The notes under the pieces: model-generated
The model's input: only the letters and a program-made list of their open reading frames with translations
Told to the model about the DNA's origin: nothing
Databases searched by the model: none
Part shown: in pieces, positions 1 to 7,083 of the stretch
How positions within the stretch are numbered: the first letter of the stretch is position 1
How the letters are laid out: each line of letters opens with the position of its first letter
DNA from: UBA4416 sp044357775
Lineage (GTDB): Bacteria; Bacteroidota; Bacteroidia; B-17B0; Aurantibacillaceae
Direction of reading: 5' to 3'
DNA length: 8,678 nucleotides
Assembly (NCBI GenBank): GCA_044357775.1
Contig: JBIKOX010000130.1
Coordinates: 1 to 8,678, forward strand
Position numbers and translations under genes: made by a program

Positions 1-619
1 ACTCAGTAATTAGCCAACCTCTTACAGCATCAGACAAAACATGTTCTTTATTCATTGTTCTGGTTCTGAATTTAGGAAGCTGCATCATATTATAGAATAC
101 ATTTTGACTTCCCAAGTACATATCTAAACCTATTCCAATTGTAGAATCCACATAAACAACATTATATTGAAAGCCACTCACAAAAGTGACAAATTGGTTC
201 GGCGTTTTGCGCTTCGGAAAAAATACTTTAAATCGTTTAACAACCTCTGTCATTTCATCACCCAATAACTCAATATCATTATCCGAATAAGTTTTTACAA
301 CATCTGAATGCGACATCTTTATATCTTTATTATTTACAAACCGCAATAAAGTTTGAGAATACAATGAATCAACTATACCGCCATTATTTACAATAGAAGA
401 TACGTATCTTGTATAAAACGCGGAGTATTTTCTTTGAAAATCATTCATTTTTTGATAGCAATTTTCAGATGTTAAGCAGAATACGTCTTTGTCCAAGCGT
501 TTAAATTCGACTTGTTCAATTACTACTTCACTTGTATCAATATCTAAAACATCCTGCTTACATCCAATTAATAAATTGGTGGACAAAGCTATTATTATCA
601 ATTTAAAAAGAGTTTTCAT
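1..619 (-). CDS. gldB: GldB-like gliding motility lipoprotein, partial (3' end outside the window)
   Basis: The minus strand is open from an ATG at 619 to the left edge, giving 206 codons with no stop. The product starts with a short basic N-terminus and a hydrophobic stretch ending in a lipobox (LLIGC, Cys20), so it is predicted to be a lipoprotein anchored in the cell envelope. The mature part contains VEFKRLDKDVF soon after the Cys, a conserved-looking VSGFQYNVVYVDSTIGIGLD segment, MYLG, and a late DAVRGWLI segment; this pattern matches GldB as I remember it. GldB is needed for Bacteroidota gliding and is usually linked to the Gld/type IX secretion machinery. The family is roughly 300 or more residues, so about a third is missing. 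It is divergent from the barrel gene, with 51 bp between the two starts. A gldC neighbour, common behind gldB, would lie outside the window. The lipoprotein call is seen directly; the GldB name rests on remembered family motifs. Confidence 0.83.
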   Translation of the reverse strand, partial: MKTLFKLIIIALSTNLLIGCKQDVLDIDTSEVVIEQVEFKRLDKDVFCLTSENCYQKMNDFQRKYSAFYTRYVSSIVNNGGIVDSLYSQTLLRFVNNKDIKMSHSDVVKTYSDNDIELLGDEMTEVVKRFKVFFPKRKTPNQFVTFVSGFQYNVVYVDSTIGIGLDMYLGSQNVFYNMMQLPKFRTRTMNKEHVLSDAVRGWLITE

Positions 620-670
620 AAAGAAAATTATATTATTTTTACAGAGTTAAATTACATAAATAAAAATTAC

Positions 671-1561
671 ATGAAAAAGATTTTACTTATAGTTTCAAGC
701 ACATTAGTGTTAGCTAGTAATGTATTAGCACAAGACGCTGCTGATAAAAAATTTCGTTTTGGCTTACGAGTTGCACCTACTCCAACATGGTTAAGAAGCA
801 ACGAACTCAATTCAGTTGAAAAAGGAAAGGCTAAATTTGGCCTTGGTTTTGGATTGCAAGTAGAATTCAGAATTAATTCAACCGCATCATTTGTTACAGG
901 TATTGGGGGAGATTTTTTAGGAGGAAAGCAAAATTATAAAAGTGATCAAGGATACGTATTATCAAAAGATGGTGAATATGTAGATTCTAAAACAATTGAC
1001 TTCACGCAAAGTGCGCAAGTAATAAATGGTGAAGCTGCTTTAAATGGAAACAAATTTTATGAATTAAAATCACGATCAATTAAAGCGACATACATAACAA
1101 TTCCAGTTTTATTAAAACTTATGACTAAGGATATTGCTGGATTCAAGTATTTCGGGATATTTGGTGGAAATATTGGAATCCAAAGCAAGTTTAAAGCAAC
1201 CGATGAAATAACTGAATTAACATCTACTGGCACAGGAACGAATACCGTTTATAATTCTGGTTCTACTTCAATAAATATTGATGAAATGAGACCTAGTGGA
1301 GATTTAATTCCAATTAATATAGGTTTAAATGCAGGTATAGGAGCTGAATACAATTTATCAGGAAGTACATCTGTTTTTTTTAGTATTAATTATTTAAGAG
1401 GATTTATAAATCAATATCAAGGAACATCAGAGATTATGGTTGATAGAATAAAGGATAATATTAATAATACTGGTAATGTTGGCAACGCTGAATTACCAAT
1501 AAGATCAAAACAAAGTGCATTTAGCGATGGCATACAGGTTAATATTGGTATATTATTTTAA
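671..1561 (+). CDS. Secreted outer-membrane beta-barrel protein (PorT-like, OMP_b-brl_2 type)
   Basis: This is a 296-residue protein with a clear signal peptide: MKK, a hydrophobic core, and SNVLA before Q21, the likely cleavage point. The mature protein alternates polar and hydrophobic residues in amphipathic strands (for example FRFGLRVAPTP, FGLGFGLQVEFRI, FGIFGGNIGIQSKF, INIGLNAGIGAEYNL, TSVFFSINYLRGF). It ends in a strand closing with phenylalanine (IQVNIGILF), typical of outer-membrane barrels. Thr/Ser/Asn-rich stretches around residues 185-205 and 255-275 look like loops. The architecture fits the Bacteroidota outer-membrane beta-barrel family often labelled PorT-like, but I see nothing that identifies a specific function. 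It has its own hairpin terminator and is divergent from gldB, so it is probably a single-gene unit. The ATG at 671 is chosen because the signal peptide begins exactly there. Barrel class is fairly certain; ligand and role are unknown. Confidence 0.78.
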   Translation: MKKILLIVSSTLVLASNVLAQDAADKKFRFGLRVAPTPTWLRSNELNSVEKGKAKFGLGFGLQVEFRINSTASFVTGIGGDFLGGKQNYKSDQGYVLSKDGEYVDSKTIDFTQSAQVINGEAALNGNKFYELKSRSIKATYITIPVLLKLMTKDIAGFKYFGIFGGNIGIQSKFKATDEITELTSTGTGTNTVYNSGSTSINIDEMRPSGDLIPINIGLNAGIGAEYNLSGSTSVFFSINYLRGFINQYQGTSEIMVDRIKDNINNTGNVGNAELPIRSKQSAFSDGIQVNIGILF

Positions 1562-1580
1562 TGAAAATTAAATTTATTTA

Positions 1581-1616
1581 AATCCCTTCCGTGACATAGC
1601 GGATGGGATTTTTTAT
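1581..1616 (+). terminator. Rho-independent terminator after the barrel gene
   Basis: The arms AATCCCTTCCG (1581-1591) and CGGATGGGATT (1600-1610) pair over 11 bp with one mismatch around the 8-nt loop TGACATAG. A T-rich run follows (TTTTATTTT from 1611). It lies 19 bp after the barrel gene's stop codon and just before nadE, so it should end that transcript. The T-rich tail overlaps a possible promoter -7 element for nadE. Confidence 0.72.
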
Positions 1617-1621
1617 TTTAG
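1614..1621 (+). promoter_or_regulatory. Possible -7 element for nadE
   Basis: TATTTTAG matches the Bacteroidota -7 consensus TAnnTTTG at all but one position and lies 12 bp before the nadE ATG. No convincing TTG -33 element is seen at the right distance because that stretch is the terminator stem. This is a weak call based on position and partial match only. Confidence 0.3.
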
Positions 1622-1633
1622 CAAAATAAAATT

Positions 1634-2413
1634 ATGAAGGATCAAGAAATAGTAAATCATATAGTTAACTGGTTAAAGGAATATTCCATAAACTCAAAAA
1701 CAGAAGGTTTTGTTATAGGCATTTCTGGTGGCATAGACTCAGCTTTAACATCAACGCTTTGCGCCTTAACTGGCAAGAAAGTTATGTGTTTAAATATGCC
1801 AATCAGGCAACATCAAACCGAATATGATAGAGGAAATGAACATATTGAATGGCTTAAAAAAAACTATCCAAATGTTACAAGTGCCGAAGTTAACTTAACG
1901 TCTATTTTTGAAGAAATTGAAAATTCTTTTGATAAATCTATACAAGATTTTTTAACAATGGCTAATACCAGAGCAAGATTAAGAATGACTACTTTATACG
2001 CTTATGCAGGTCATCATAAATTATTAGTTGCAGGCACAGGAAATAAAATTGAAGATTTTGGAATTGGTTTTTATACAAAATACGGAGATGGCGGTGTTGA
2101 TATTAGTCCAATTGCCGATTTAATGAAGTCTGAAGTTTACGCTTTAGCAGCTAAAGTTGGTGTGGTTGATATTATTTTAAATGCGAGACCAACAGATGGT
2201 TTGTTTGCAGATGGCAGAACAGATGAAGATCAAATTGGTGCAAGTTACGATGAATTAGAGTGGGCAATGTTGTATATTGAAAACAAAGAAACCTACACTT
2301 TATCCGACCGTCAAAAAATAGCCATGCAAATTTATATAAGCAAAAATAAAGCTAACAAACATAAAATGGAACCTATCCCTGTTTGTATTATTCCAAAAGA
2401 ATATTTAGCTTAG
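1634..2413 (+). CDS. nadE: NAD+ synthetase, ammonia-dependent type
   Basis: NadE catalyses the last step of NAD+ synthesis: ATP-driven amidation of deamido-NAD+ in the cytoplasm. The 259-residue product has the N-type ATP pyrophosphatase P-loop SGGIDS (31-36), NTRARLRM (111-118), GTGNKIEDFGIGFYTKYGDGG (134-154 region), VDISPIADLMKSEVY (155-169), and PTDGL followed by RTDEDQIGASYDELEWAM (186-212). All are hallmarks of the family. There is no N-terminal glutaminase (nitrilase) domain, and the length is that of the short form, so ammonia is the expected nitrogen donor. The ATG at 1634 starts directly before the conserved first helix; no Shine-Dalgarno is seen, as usual in Bacteroidota. It is followed after 4 bp by the Zn-ribbon gene, so the two are probably co-transcribed. 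nadK, the next pathway step, lies 1.8 kb away on the other strand. Confidence 0.97.
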   Translation: MKDQEIVNHIVNWLKEYSINSKTEGFVIGISGGIDSALTSTLCALTGKKVMCLNMPIRQHQTEYDRGNEHIEWLKKNYPNVTSAEVNLTSIFEEIENSFDKSIQDFLTMANTRARLRMTTLYAYAGHHKLLVAGTGNKIEDFGIGFYTKYGDGGVDISPIADLMKSEVYALAAKVGVVDIILNARPTDGLFADGRTDEDQIGASYDELEWAMLYIENKETYTLSDRQKIAMQIYISKNKANKHKMEPIPVCIIPKEYLA

Positions 2414-2417
2414 ATTT

Positions 2418-2777
2418 ATGGAAAAACGAACCTGTATAGATTGTGGCGAGACATTTAATGGAAGAGTTGATAAAAAATTTTGTAGTGATTTATGCAGGAA
2501 TTCGCACAACAACAAAATAAATAGTGATAGTACAAATTTTGTGCGCAACATCACCAATATTTTAAGAAAAAATAGAAGAATTATTGAGAGTTTATTACCT
2601 GAAGAAACTGCTAAAGTTTCGCAACAAAAATTAATAGATAAGGGATTTAATTTTAATTATCACACTAACATTAGTATTACTAAAACAGGAAAAAATTACG
2701 TTTTTTGTTATGAATATGGTTATTTGCCTATTGAAGGAAATTATTATTTGTTGGTAAAACGAAAAACAGATAGTTAG
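2418..2777 (+). CDS. Small Zn-ribbon protein of unknown function
   Basis: This 119-residue protein begins with a four-cysteine zinc site, Cys6-x2-Cys9-x12-Cys22-x3-Cys26, in the context of CIDCGETFNGRVDKKFCSDLC. It continues with RNSHNNK, a basic segment (NILRKNRRIIESLL, about 48-61), a lysine-containing linker, and a C-terminal part rich in aromatic and beta-prone residues (FNFNYHTN to YYLLVKRK, 77-116). There is no signal peptide or membrane segment, so it should be cytoplasmic. I remember similar short proteins as uncharacterised and widespread in Bacteroidota, but cannot name a characterised family. It starts 4 bp after the nadE stop, so it is most likely in the nadE transcript; the context does not reveal its job. 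Nucleic-acid binding is possible from the zinc ribbon plus basic patch, but that is inference. It converges with eno, with 31 bp between the stops and no hairpin. Confidence 0.85.
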   Translation: MEKRTCIDCGETFNGRVDKKFCSDLCRNSHNNKINSDSTNFVRNITNILRKNRRIIESLLPEETAKVSQQKLIDKGFNFNYHTNISITKTGKNYVFCYEYGYLPIEGNYYLLVKRKTDS

Positions 2778-2808
2778 TTTTAGAACTTTTTTGCCTCTAT
2801 CATTAAAA

Positions 2809-4101
2809 CTACTTTTTTAAAAACTTAAAGTTTTTACCAATGTAACGTGCATTGTCCCCTAATTGTTCTTCAATACGCAATAATTGATTATACTTAGCAA
2901 TCCGGTCGCTACGCGAAGCTGAACCTGTTTTAATTTGTCCGCAACTTAAAGCAACAGCCAAATCAGCAATAGTCGTATCTTCGGTCTCACCACTTCGGTG
3001 ACTCATAACAGATGTGTAACTGTTTGTTTGTGCTAACTGAACTGCATTAATAGTTTCAGTTAAAGTTCCAATTTGATTTACTTTTACTAATATCGAATTA
3101 GCAACTCCCATGTCAATTCCTTTTTGCAAAAAATTAACGTTGGTAACAAATAAATCATCTCCTACTAATTGAGTAGTTGCTCCTAATTTATCAGTCATTA
3201 ATTTCCAACCATTCCAATCTTCTTCAGCAAAACCATCTTCAATTGAAATGATAGGATATTTTTTTCTCCAGTCTGCCCAAAAATCAACCATTTGCTCAGA
3301 TGTTAATTTATCTCCTGTCGATTTTTTAAAATGGTAAACTTTTTCATCAGTATTATAAAACTCTGAAGCGGCTGCATCCATAGCAATAAAAATATCTTCT
3401 CCAGCTTTAAAACCAGCTTTATCTATAGCTTGCATGACTGCTTTAATTGCTTCTTCATTATTTTTAAAGTTTGGAGCAAAACCACCTTCGTCACCAACGT
3501 TAGTTGCTAAGCCTTGTGATTTCAAAACTGCTTTTAAATGATGAAAAATTTCAGTACCCATTCTTAAGCCTTCGCTAAAACTTTCAGCTCCTACTGGCAT
3601 AATCATAAATTCTTGAAAATCAATTCCGTTATCTGCATGCGAACCTCCATTTAAAATATTCATCATAGGAATAGGAAGTATGTTTGAATTAACTCCTCCA
3701 ACATAACGATATAGTGGCTGCCTACATTCTTCAGAAGCAGCTCTTGCTACAGCCAAAGAAACTCCTAAAATAGCATTTGCTCCTAAATTTGCTTTATTTG
3801 GACTACCATCCAATTCAATCATTGCTTTGTCAATAGCACTTTGATCAAAAATGTACATACCTTTTAATCTTTCGGCAATTGCTGTATTGACATTGTTTAT
3901 TGCCTTTAAAACGCCTTTTCCTAAATATTGAGTTTTATCATTATCACGAAGTTCAACTGCTTCATGCATTCCGGTTGAAGCTCCCGATGGAACTGCTGCT
4001 CGTCCTAAAATACCTTGATCGGTTACTACATCAACCTCAATGGTTGGATTTCCTCTTGAATCTAAAATTTGACGTGCTACAATGGTGTGAATAAATGACA
4101 T
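2809..4101 (-). CDS. eno: Enolase (phosphopyruvate hydratase)
   Basis: Enolase interconverts 2-phosphoglycerate and phosphoenolpyruvate in glycolysis and gluconeogenesis and is Mg2+-dependent. The 430-residue product has the standard bacterial length and is complete. Recognisable sites are AVPSGASTG (37-44), SHADN with His155, QEFMIMP with Glu164, DEGGFAP with general acid/base Glu205, the Mg2+ ligands Asp242, Glu288 and Asp315, catalytic Lys340 in the signature ILVKVNQIGTLTET (337-350), SHRSGETED (367-375) and Lys391 in QIKTGSASRSDR. The ATG at 4101 gives the canonical N-terminus (IVARQILDSRGNPT). It follows nadK on the same strand after an 89-bp AT-rich gap that shows no convincing promoter or terminator, so I cannot decide between read-through from nadK and its own promoter. 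All catalytic residues are present and nothing looks degraded. Confidence 0.99.
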   Translation of the reverse strand: MSFIHTIVARQILDSRGNPTIEVDVVTDQGILGRAAVPSGASTGMHEAVELRDNDKTQYLGKGVLKAINNVNTAIAERLKGMYIFDQSAIDKAMIELDGSPNKANLGANAILGVSLAVARAASEECRQPLYRYVGGVNSNILPIPMMNILNGGSHADNGIDFQEFMIMPVGAESFSEGLRMGTEIFHHLKAVLKSQGLATNVGDEGGFAPNFKNNEEAIKAVMQAIDKAGFKAGEDIFIAMDAAASEFYNTDEKVYHFKKSTGDKLTSEQMVDFWADWRKKYPIISIEDGFAEEDWNGWKLMTDKLGATTQLVGDDLFVTNVNFLQKGIDMGVANSILVKVNQIGTLTETINAVQLAQTNSYTSVMSHRSGETEDTTIADLAVALSCGQIKTGSASRSDRIAKYNQLLRIEEQLGDNARYIGKNFKFLKK

Positions 4102-4190
4102 AAAATGTGTTTAAAAATGTTAGTTAGGATAAAATTAAATAAAGTTTTATTACAATGAAAAATTAAATATTAAGAGTAATGAACTATTTA

Positions 4191-5066
4191 TTAATGTCGT
4201 TTATCTATTCCCCAAAGTAACTTATTACGAAGGGTTTCAAAAAAATGTTGCCCTTCTAAATTTATCATATTAAATTTAAAATCGGCTTTCTTTATTTGAA
4301 GATCAGATTGATTTTTAATGGTTTGTGCCCGAGAATCTAAAGAGACATTAAAACTATCATTTCTTCCACTTACTTTAAAACTTAATATTTTATTGTTTGA
4401 AATAACAACTGGCCTCACATTTAAATTATGAGGAGCAATTGGTGTAATAATAAAATTATCTGAATCGGGCATCATAATTGGTCCACCGCAACTAAGCGAA
4501 TAGGCTGTTGAACCTGTTGGCGTTGAAACAATTAATCCATCTGCAAAATAGGAGTTTAAAAAAACACCATCTACATAGGTGTCAATATTTATCATAGCAC
4601 TCGATTCTTTTTTATGAATGGTAAATTCATTGAGTGCATAATTAACCTCATTAAAACAAGTTGTTTTATCTAATTCAATTAATTCTCTTTTATCTAAGGT
4701 AAATTTTTCTTTTATTAAAAGTTGAATTGCTTTACTAAAGTCTTCTTTATATACAGCGGCTAAGAATCCTAATCGGCCGGTGTTTACCCCTAACACTGGT
4801 ATTCCTGATCGGCGAACATATTCAAGGGTTTCAAGCATGGTTCCATCTCCTCCCAACGAAATAACATAATCCGCCTTTGCAATAAGTTCTTCTGAATTAT
4901 TAAAAGTGTCTAAAGAAATTGGATTTTGCAAAGATGAATTTAAAAAATCTAAATAACCTTTGAAAACAGTAACCTTAAAATTTTCTGAAGCGCACAATTG
5001 TATTAATTGCTCTAAATATTCAGGATTATTACTACTTGTATTTCTGGCATATACAGCTATCGTCAT
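4191..5066 (-). CDS. nadK: NAD kinase (ATP-NAD kinase)
   Basis: NadK phosphorylates NAD+ to NADP+, supplying the NADPH pool. The 291-residue protein carries the diagnostic GGDGT (72-76, catalytic Asp74), followed by MLETL. It also has GVNTGRLGFLA (93-103), the NE pair in ALNEFTIHK (146-147), ADGLIVSTPTGSTAYSLSCGGPI (175-197), and ITPIAPHNL (207-215), in the usual order and spacing. It is cytoplasmic with no signal peptide. The start is ATG at 5066, giving a normal N-terminal Rossmann strand (IAVYAR). The upstream CBS-ACT gene ends 14 bp before this start, so the two are almost certainly co-transcribed, which hints at a functional link. From memory, this CBS-nadK pairing recurs in Bacteroidota. 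Enolase follows on the same strand. Confidence 0.97.
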   Translation of the reverse strand: MTIAVYARNTSSNNPEYLEQLIQLCASENFKVTVFKGYLDFLNSSLQNPISLDTFNNSEELIAKADYVISLGGDGTMLETLEYVRRSGIPVLGVNTGRLGFLAAVYKEDFSKAIQLLIKEKFTLDKRELIELDKTTCFNEVNYALNEFTIHKKESSAMINIDTYVDGVFLNSYFADGLIVSTPTGSTAYSLSCGGPIMMPDSDNFIITPIAPHNLNVRPVVISNNKILSFKVSGRNDSFNVSLDSRAQTIKNQSDLQIKKADFKFNMINLEGQHFFETLRNKLLWGIDKRH

Positions 5067-5080
5067 AACTTTTATGAAAT

Positions 5081-5743
5081 CTAAATATTGAGAAAATGTA
5101 AAAATTCATCCAATTTATTCTTCATGCCGCTTTCAAAATCGCTATTTTGAAAGGATGCTTTTACAACATAATTATAGCGGTAAAAGGTTTGTAATATGCG
5201 AGAAATATCTTCTTTATTAATTTTGATAGTAACTTCCATCTTGGTGCTATCAGGAATGGAAGAAACATGTGCACTTAAAATTTTAGCATCATTACCTTCA
5301 ATAATACTCGATATTTGAGTTAAAGAGTAATCTGCTTGATTTACTTCCAAAACAATTACGCCTCCCAAGTCTTGCACGGAGGCCATCGTTGAAATATTCT
5401 GCAATAAACCTTTTAATGTAATACACCCTTTGTATTGCTCCTTATCATCTAAAACCGGAATCAGTGTTAAATTAAAAGACATCATCAACTTTAATAAATC
5501 ATAGGTATGCTGATAATTATGAATTATAGGTTTTAGTAAAGGAGTTTTTAGGTTGTCTATTTTTTCTTCAGGCTTATTATAGTCAATTAAATCATGCTCC
5601 GATACTAAGCCAATTAACTCTCTATCTTTTACAACTGCTAAATGAGATACCTTAAATTGTTCCATCCAATCTAAAGCCACTTCAACGGTATCAGTAGATT
5701 TTAAGGGAGGAATTTCGTCTGTTATGAGGTCGGCAACTAGCAT
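5081..5743 (-). CDS. Tandem-CBS protein with C-terminal ACT-like domain
   Basis: This is a 220-residue cytoplasmic protein. The first CBS motif is at about 5-55 (DEIPPLKSTDTVEVALDWM, VSHLAVV, LIGLVSEHDL). The second is at about 70-120 (PIIHNYQHTYDLLKLMM, LIPVLDD, YKGCITLKGLL). From about 127 to 198 a beta-alpha-beta-beta-alpha-beta pattern (GGVIVLEV, SLTQISSIIEG, AKILSAHVSS, KMEVTIKI, ISRILQTFYRY, YVVKASF) looks like an ACT domain. CBS pairs bind adenine nucleotides and ACT domains often bind small ligands, so a sensor or regulator role is likely; the ligand is unknown. Such proteins are often labelled AcuB-like, but nothing here indicates acetoin metabolism. I chose ATG at 5743 (MLVADLITDEIPPL) over an in-frame TTG two codons upstream at 5749, because ATG matches the usual N-terminus. 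nadK follows after 14 bp, making NAD kinase the most obvious candidate target (inference). Confidence 0.92.
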   Translation of the reverse strand: MLVADLITDEIPPLKSTDTVEVALDWMEQFKVSHLAVVKDRELIGLVSEHDLIDYNKPEEKIDNLKTPLLKPIIHNYQHTYDLLKLMMSFNLTLIPVLDDKEQYKGCITLKGLLQNISTMASVQDLGGVIVLEVNQADYSLTQISSIIEGNDAKILSAHVSSIPDSTKMEVTIKINKEDISRILQTFYRYNYVVKASFQNSDFESGMKNKLDEFLHFLNI

Positions 5744-5832
5744 AGACAAAAATACTATTTTATATTTAAAAAGGGTGTGTAAAAGAAATTGTTTTGATTG
5801 TGAATTTTAGAAATTTTTTGTCTTAAAAACTA

Positions 5833-5840
5833 TATATTTG
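5833..5840 (+). promoter_or_regulatory. Possible -7 element for proline dehydrogenase
   Basis: TATATTTG is an exact match to the Bacteroidota -7 consensus TAnnTTTG, 14 bp before the proline dehydrogenase ATG. The nearest upstream TTG (5818-5820) is only 12 bp away, well short of the usual spacing of about 19, so the -33 part is missing or weak. The leader would be very short. Confidence 0.38.
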
Positions 5841-5854
5841 AATCAAAATTTTTT

Positions 5855-7012
5855 ATGATCTCTTTTGATAACACCGAAAATGCTTTTAAATCAAAATCTA
5901 ATAGTGATTTAAGTCGTTCCTATTGGTTATTTAAAATGGTAAGTAATCCAGTATTAGTAAATTTTGGTGCAAAAGTAGCACCATTAGGTTTAACAATTGG
6001 ATTTAAGGGATTAATAAAAAGCACCATATTTAAACAATTTGTTGGTGGAGAAACCATAAATGAATGTGATACTACAATTGCAGAACTGGGGAAATATAAT
6101 ATTGGAACTATTTTAGATTATAGTGTTGAAGGTAAAGAAAGCGAAGCTGATTTTGATGCTTGTTGTAAAGAAACAATTGAAACAATTCATAAAGCTAATG
6201 GGAACAAGCATATACCTTTTTCAGTTTTTAAGGTAACCGGCTTAGCTAGATTTGCATTATTAGAAAAAGTAAGTTCAGGAGAAATATTATCTGATGCAGA
6301 AACTAAAGAATACGAAACGGTAAAACAACGCGTTTACTTAATTTGCAAGGAAGCTCACTTATCTAACCAAGCCTTATTTATTGATGCCGAAGAAAGTTGG
6401 ATTCAGCCGGCAATTGATGCTTTAGCAGATGAAAATATGTTGTTATTTAACAAAGAAAAAGCTATTGTTTACAACACCTTTCAGTTATACAGAAAAGATA
6501 GATTAGAGTTTTTAAAACATACTATTGCTCAAGGAAAAGCTAACGGTATACACATTGGCGCTAAATTAGTTCGCGGTGCTTATATGGAAAAAGAACGCGC
6601 TCGGGCAACCGAAAAAAATTATCCATCTCCAATTCAGGATACAAAAGAAAACTCTGACAGTGATTATAATTTAGCTTTAGAACAATGCCTAAAAAACATT
6701 GATATGATTGGGTTGTGCGCAGGAACACATAACGAGAAAAGTAGTTTATTTTTAGTGGACTTATTAAGTAAATATTCTATTTCAGCAGATGATAAGCGAA
6801 TTTATTTTTCTCAATTACTTGGAATGAGTGATCATATTAGTTACAATTTAGCTTCGTCAAATTATAATGTGGCTAAATATGTGCCTTATGGTCCTGTAAA
6901 AGAAGTATTGCCTTATTTACTGCGCAGAGCTCAAGAAAACACTTCGGTAAAAGGACAAACAGGTAGGGAGTTGGGCCTAATTATTAAAGAAAAGAATAGA
7001 AGAAAAAAATGA
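5855..7012 (+). CDS. Proline dehydrogenase (monofunctional)
   Basis: This FAD enzyme oxidises proline to 1-pyrroline-5-carboxylate and passes electrons to the respiratory quinone pool. The 385-residue product is the stand-alone (non-PutA) form. Visible family blocks are FKVTGL (125-130), FIDAEESW (175-182), NTFQLYRKD (207-215), the strong signature AKLVRGAYMEKERA (236-249), CAGTHNEKS (288-296), FSQLLGMSDHIS (318-329) and the substrate-binding end YGPVKEVLPYLLRRAQEN (345-362), where the RR pair (357-358) should hold the proline carboxylate. There is no signal peptide or membrane helix; peripheral membrane association is typical of the family. The ATG at 5855 gives the FDNTENAF N-terminus I associate with Bacteroidota homologues. 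The pyrroline-5-carboxylate dehydrogenase that completes the pathway is not in the window. It converges on the ribosomal operon across a shared hairpin terminator. Confidence 0.96.
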   Translation: MISFDNTENAFKSKSNSDLSRSYWLFKMVSNPVLVNFGAKVAPLGLTIGFKGLIKSTIFKQFVGGETINECDTTIAELGKYNIGTILDYSVEGKESEADFDACCKETIETIHKANGNKHIPFSVFKVTGLARFALLEKVSSGEILSDAETKEYETVKQRVYLICKEAHLSNQALFIDAEESWIQPAIDALADENMLLFNKEKAIVYNTFQLYRKDRLEFLKHTIAQGKANGIHIGAKLVRGAYMEKERARATEKNYPSPIQDTKENSDSDYNLALEQCLKNIDMIGLCAGTHNEKSSLFLVDLLSKYSISADDKRIYFSQLLGMSDHISYNLASSNYNVAKYVPYGPVKEVLPYLLRRAQENTSVKGQTGRELGLIIKEKNRRKK

Positions 7013-7029
7013 GTTAGAATTTTAACTGC

Positions 7030-7064
7030 AAAAAAAAGCTTCTTCATTTCGGAAGAAGCCTTTT
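7030..7064. terminator. Bidirectional hairpin terminator between proline dehydrogenase and the ribosomal operon
   Basis: A perfect 8-bp stem GCTTCTTC (7038-7045) / GAAGAAGC (7052-7059) encloses a 6-nt loop (ATTTCG). It is flanked by eight A on the left (7030-7037) and CTTTT on the right. Read on the minus strand it is followed by eight T, a strong terminator for the rpmB-rpmG-DUF4295 transcript. On the plus strand the T run is only four, so it is a weaker stop for proline dehydrogenase. Confidence 0.8.
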
Positions 7065-7083
7065 AGAAATTAAGTACAAAAAA

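Noticed and set aside
2819..2835. Palindrome AAAAACTT-A-AAGTTTTT at the end of eno as a terminator
   Set aside because: It is formed by the codons for the C-terminal residues KNFKFL, contains almost only A-T pairs with too small a loop, and has no T run in a useful place.
3900..4094. 64-codon open frame on the plus strand inside the enolase gene
   Set aside because: It lies wholly antisense to the highly conserved eno coding sequence and its product resembles no protein family; it is a by-product of the eno codons.
5747..5754. TATTTTTG on the minus strand, an exact -7 match before the CBS-ACT gene
   Set aside because: It lies only 3 bp before the chosen ATG, so transcription would start inside the coding region, and no TTG sits about 19 bp upstream. 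Chance matches are expected in AT-rich DNA.
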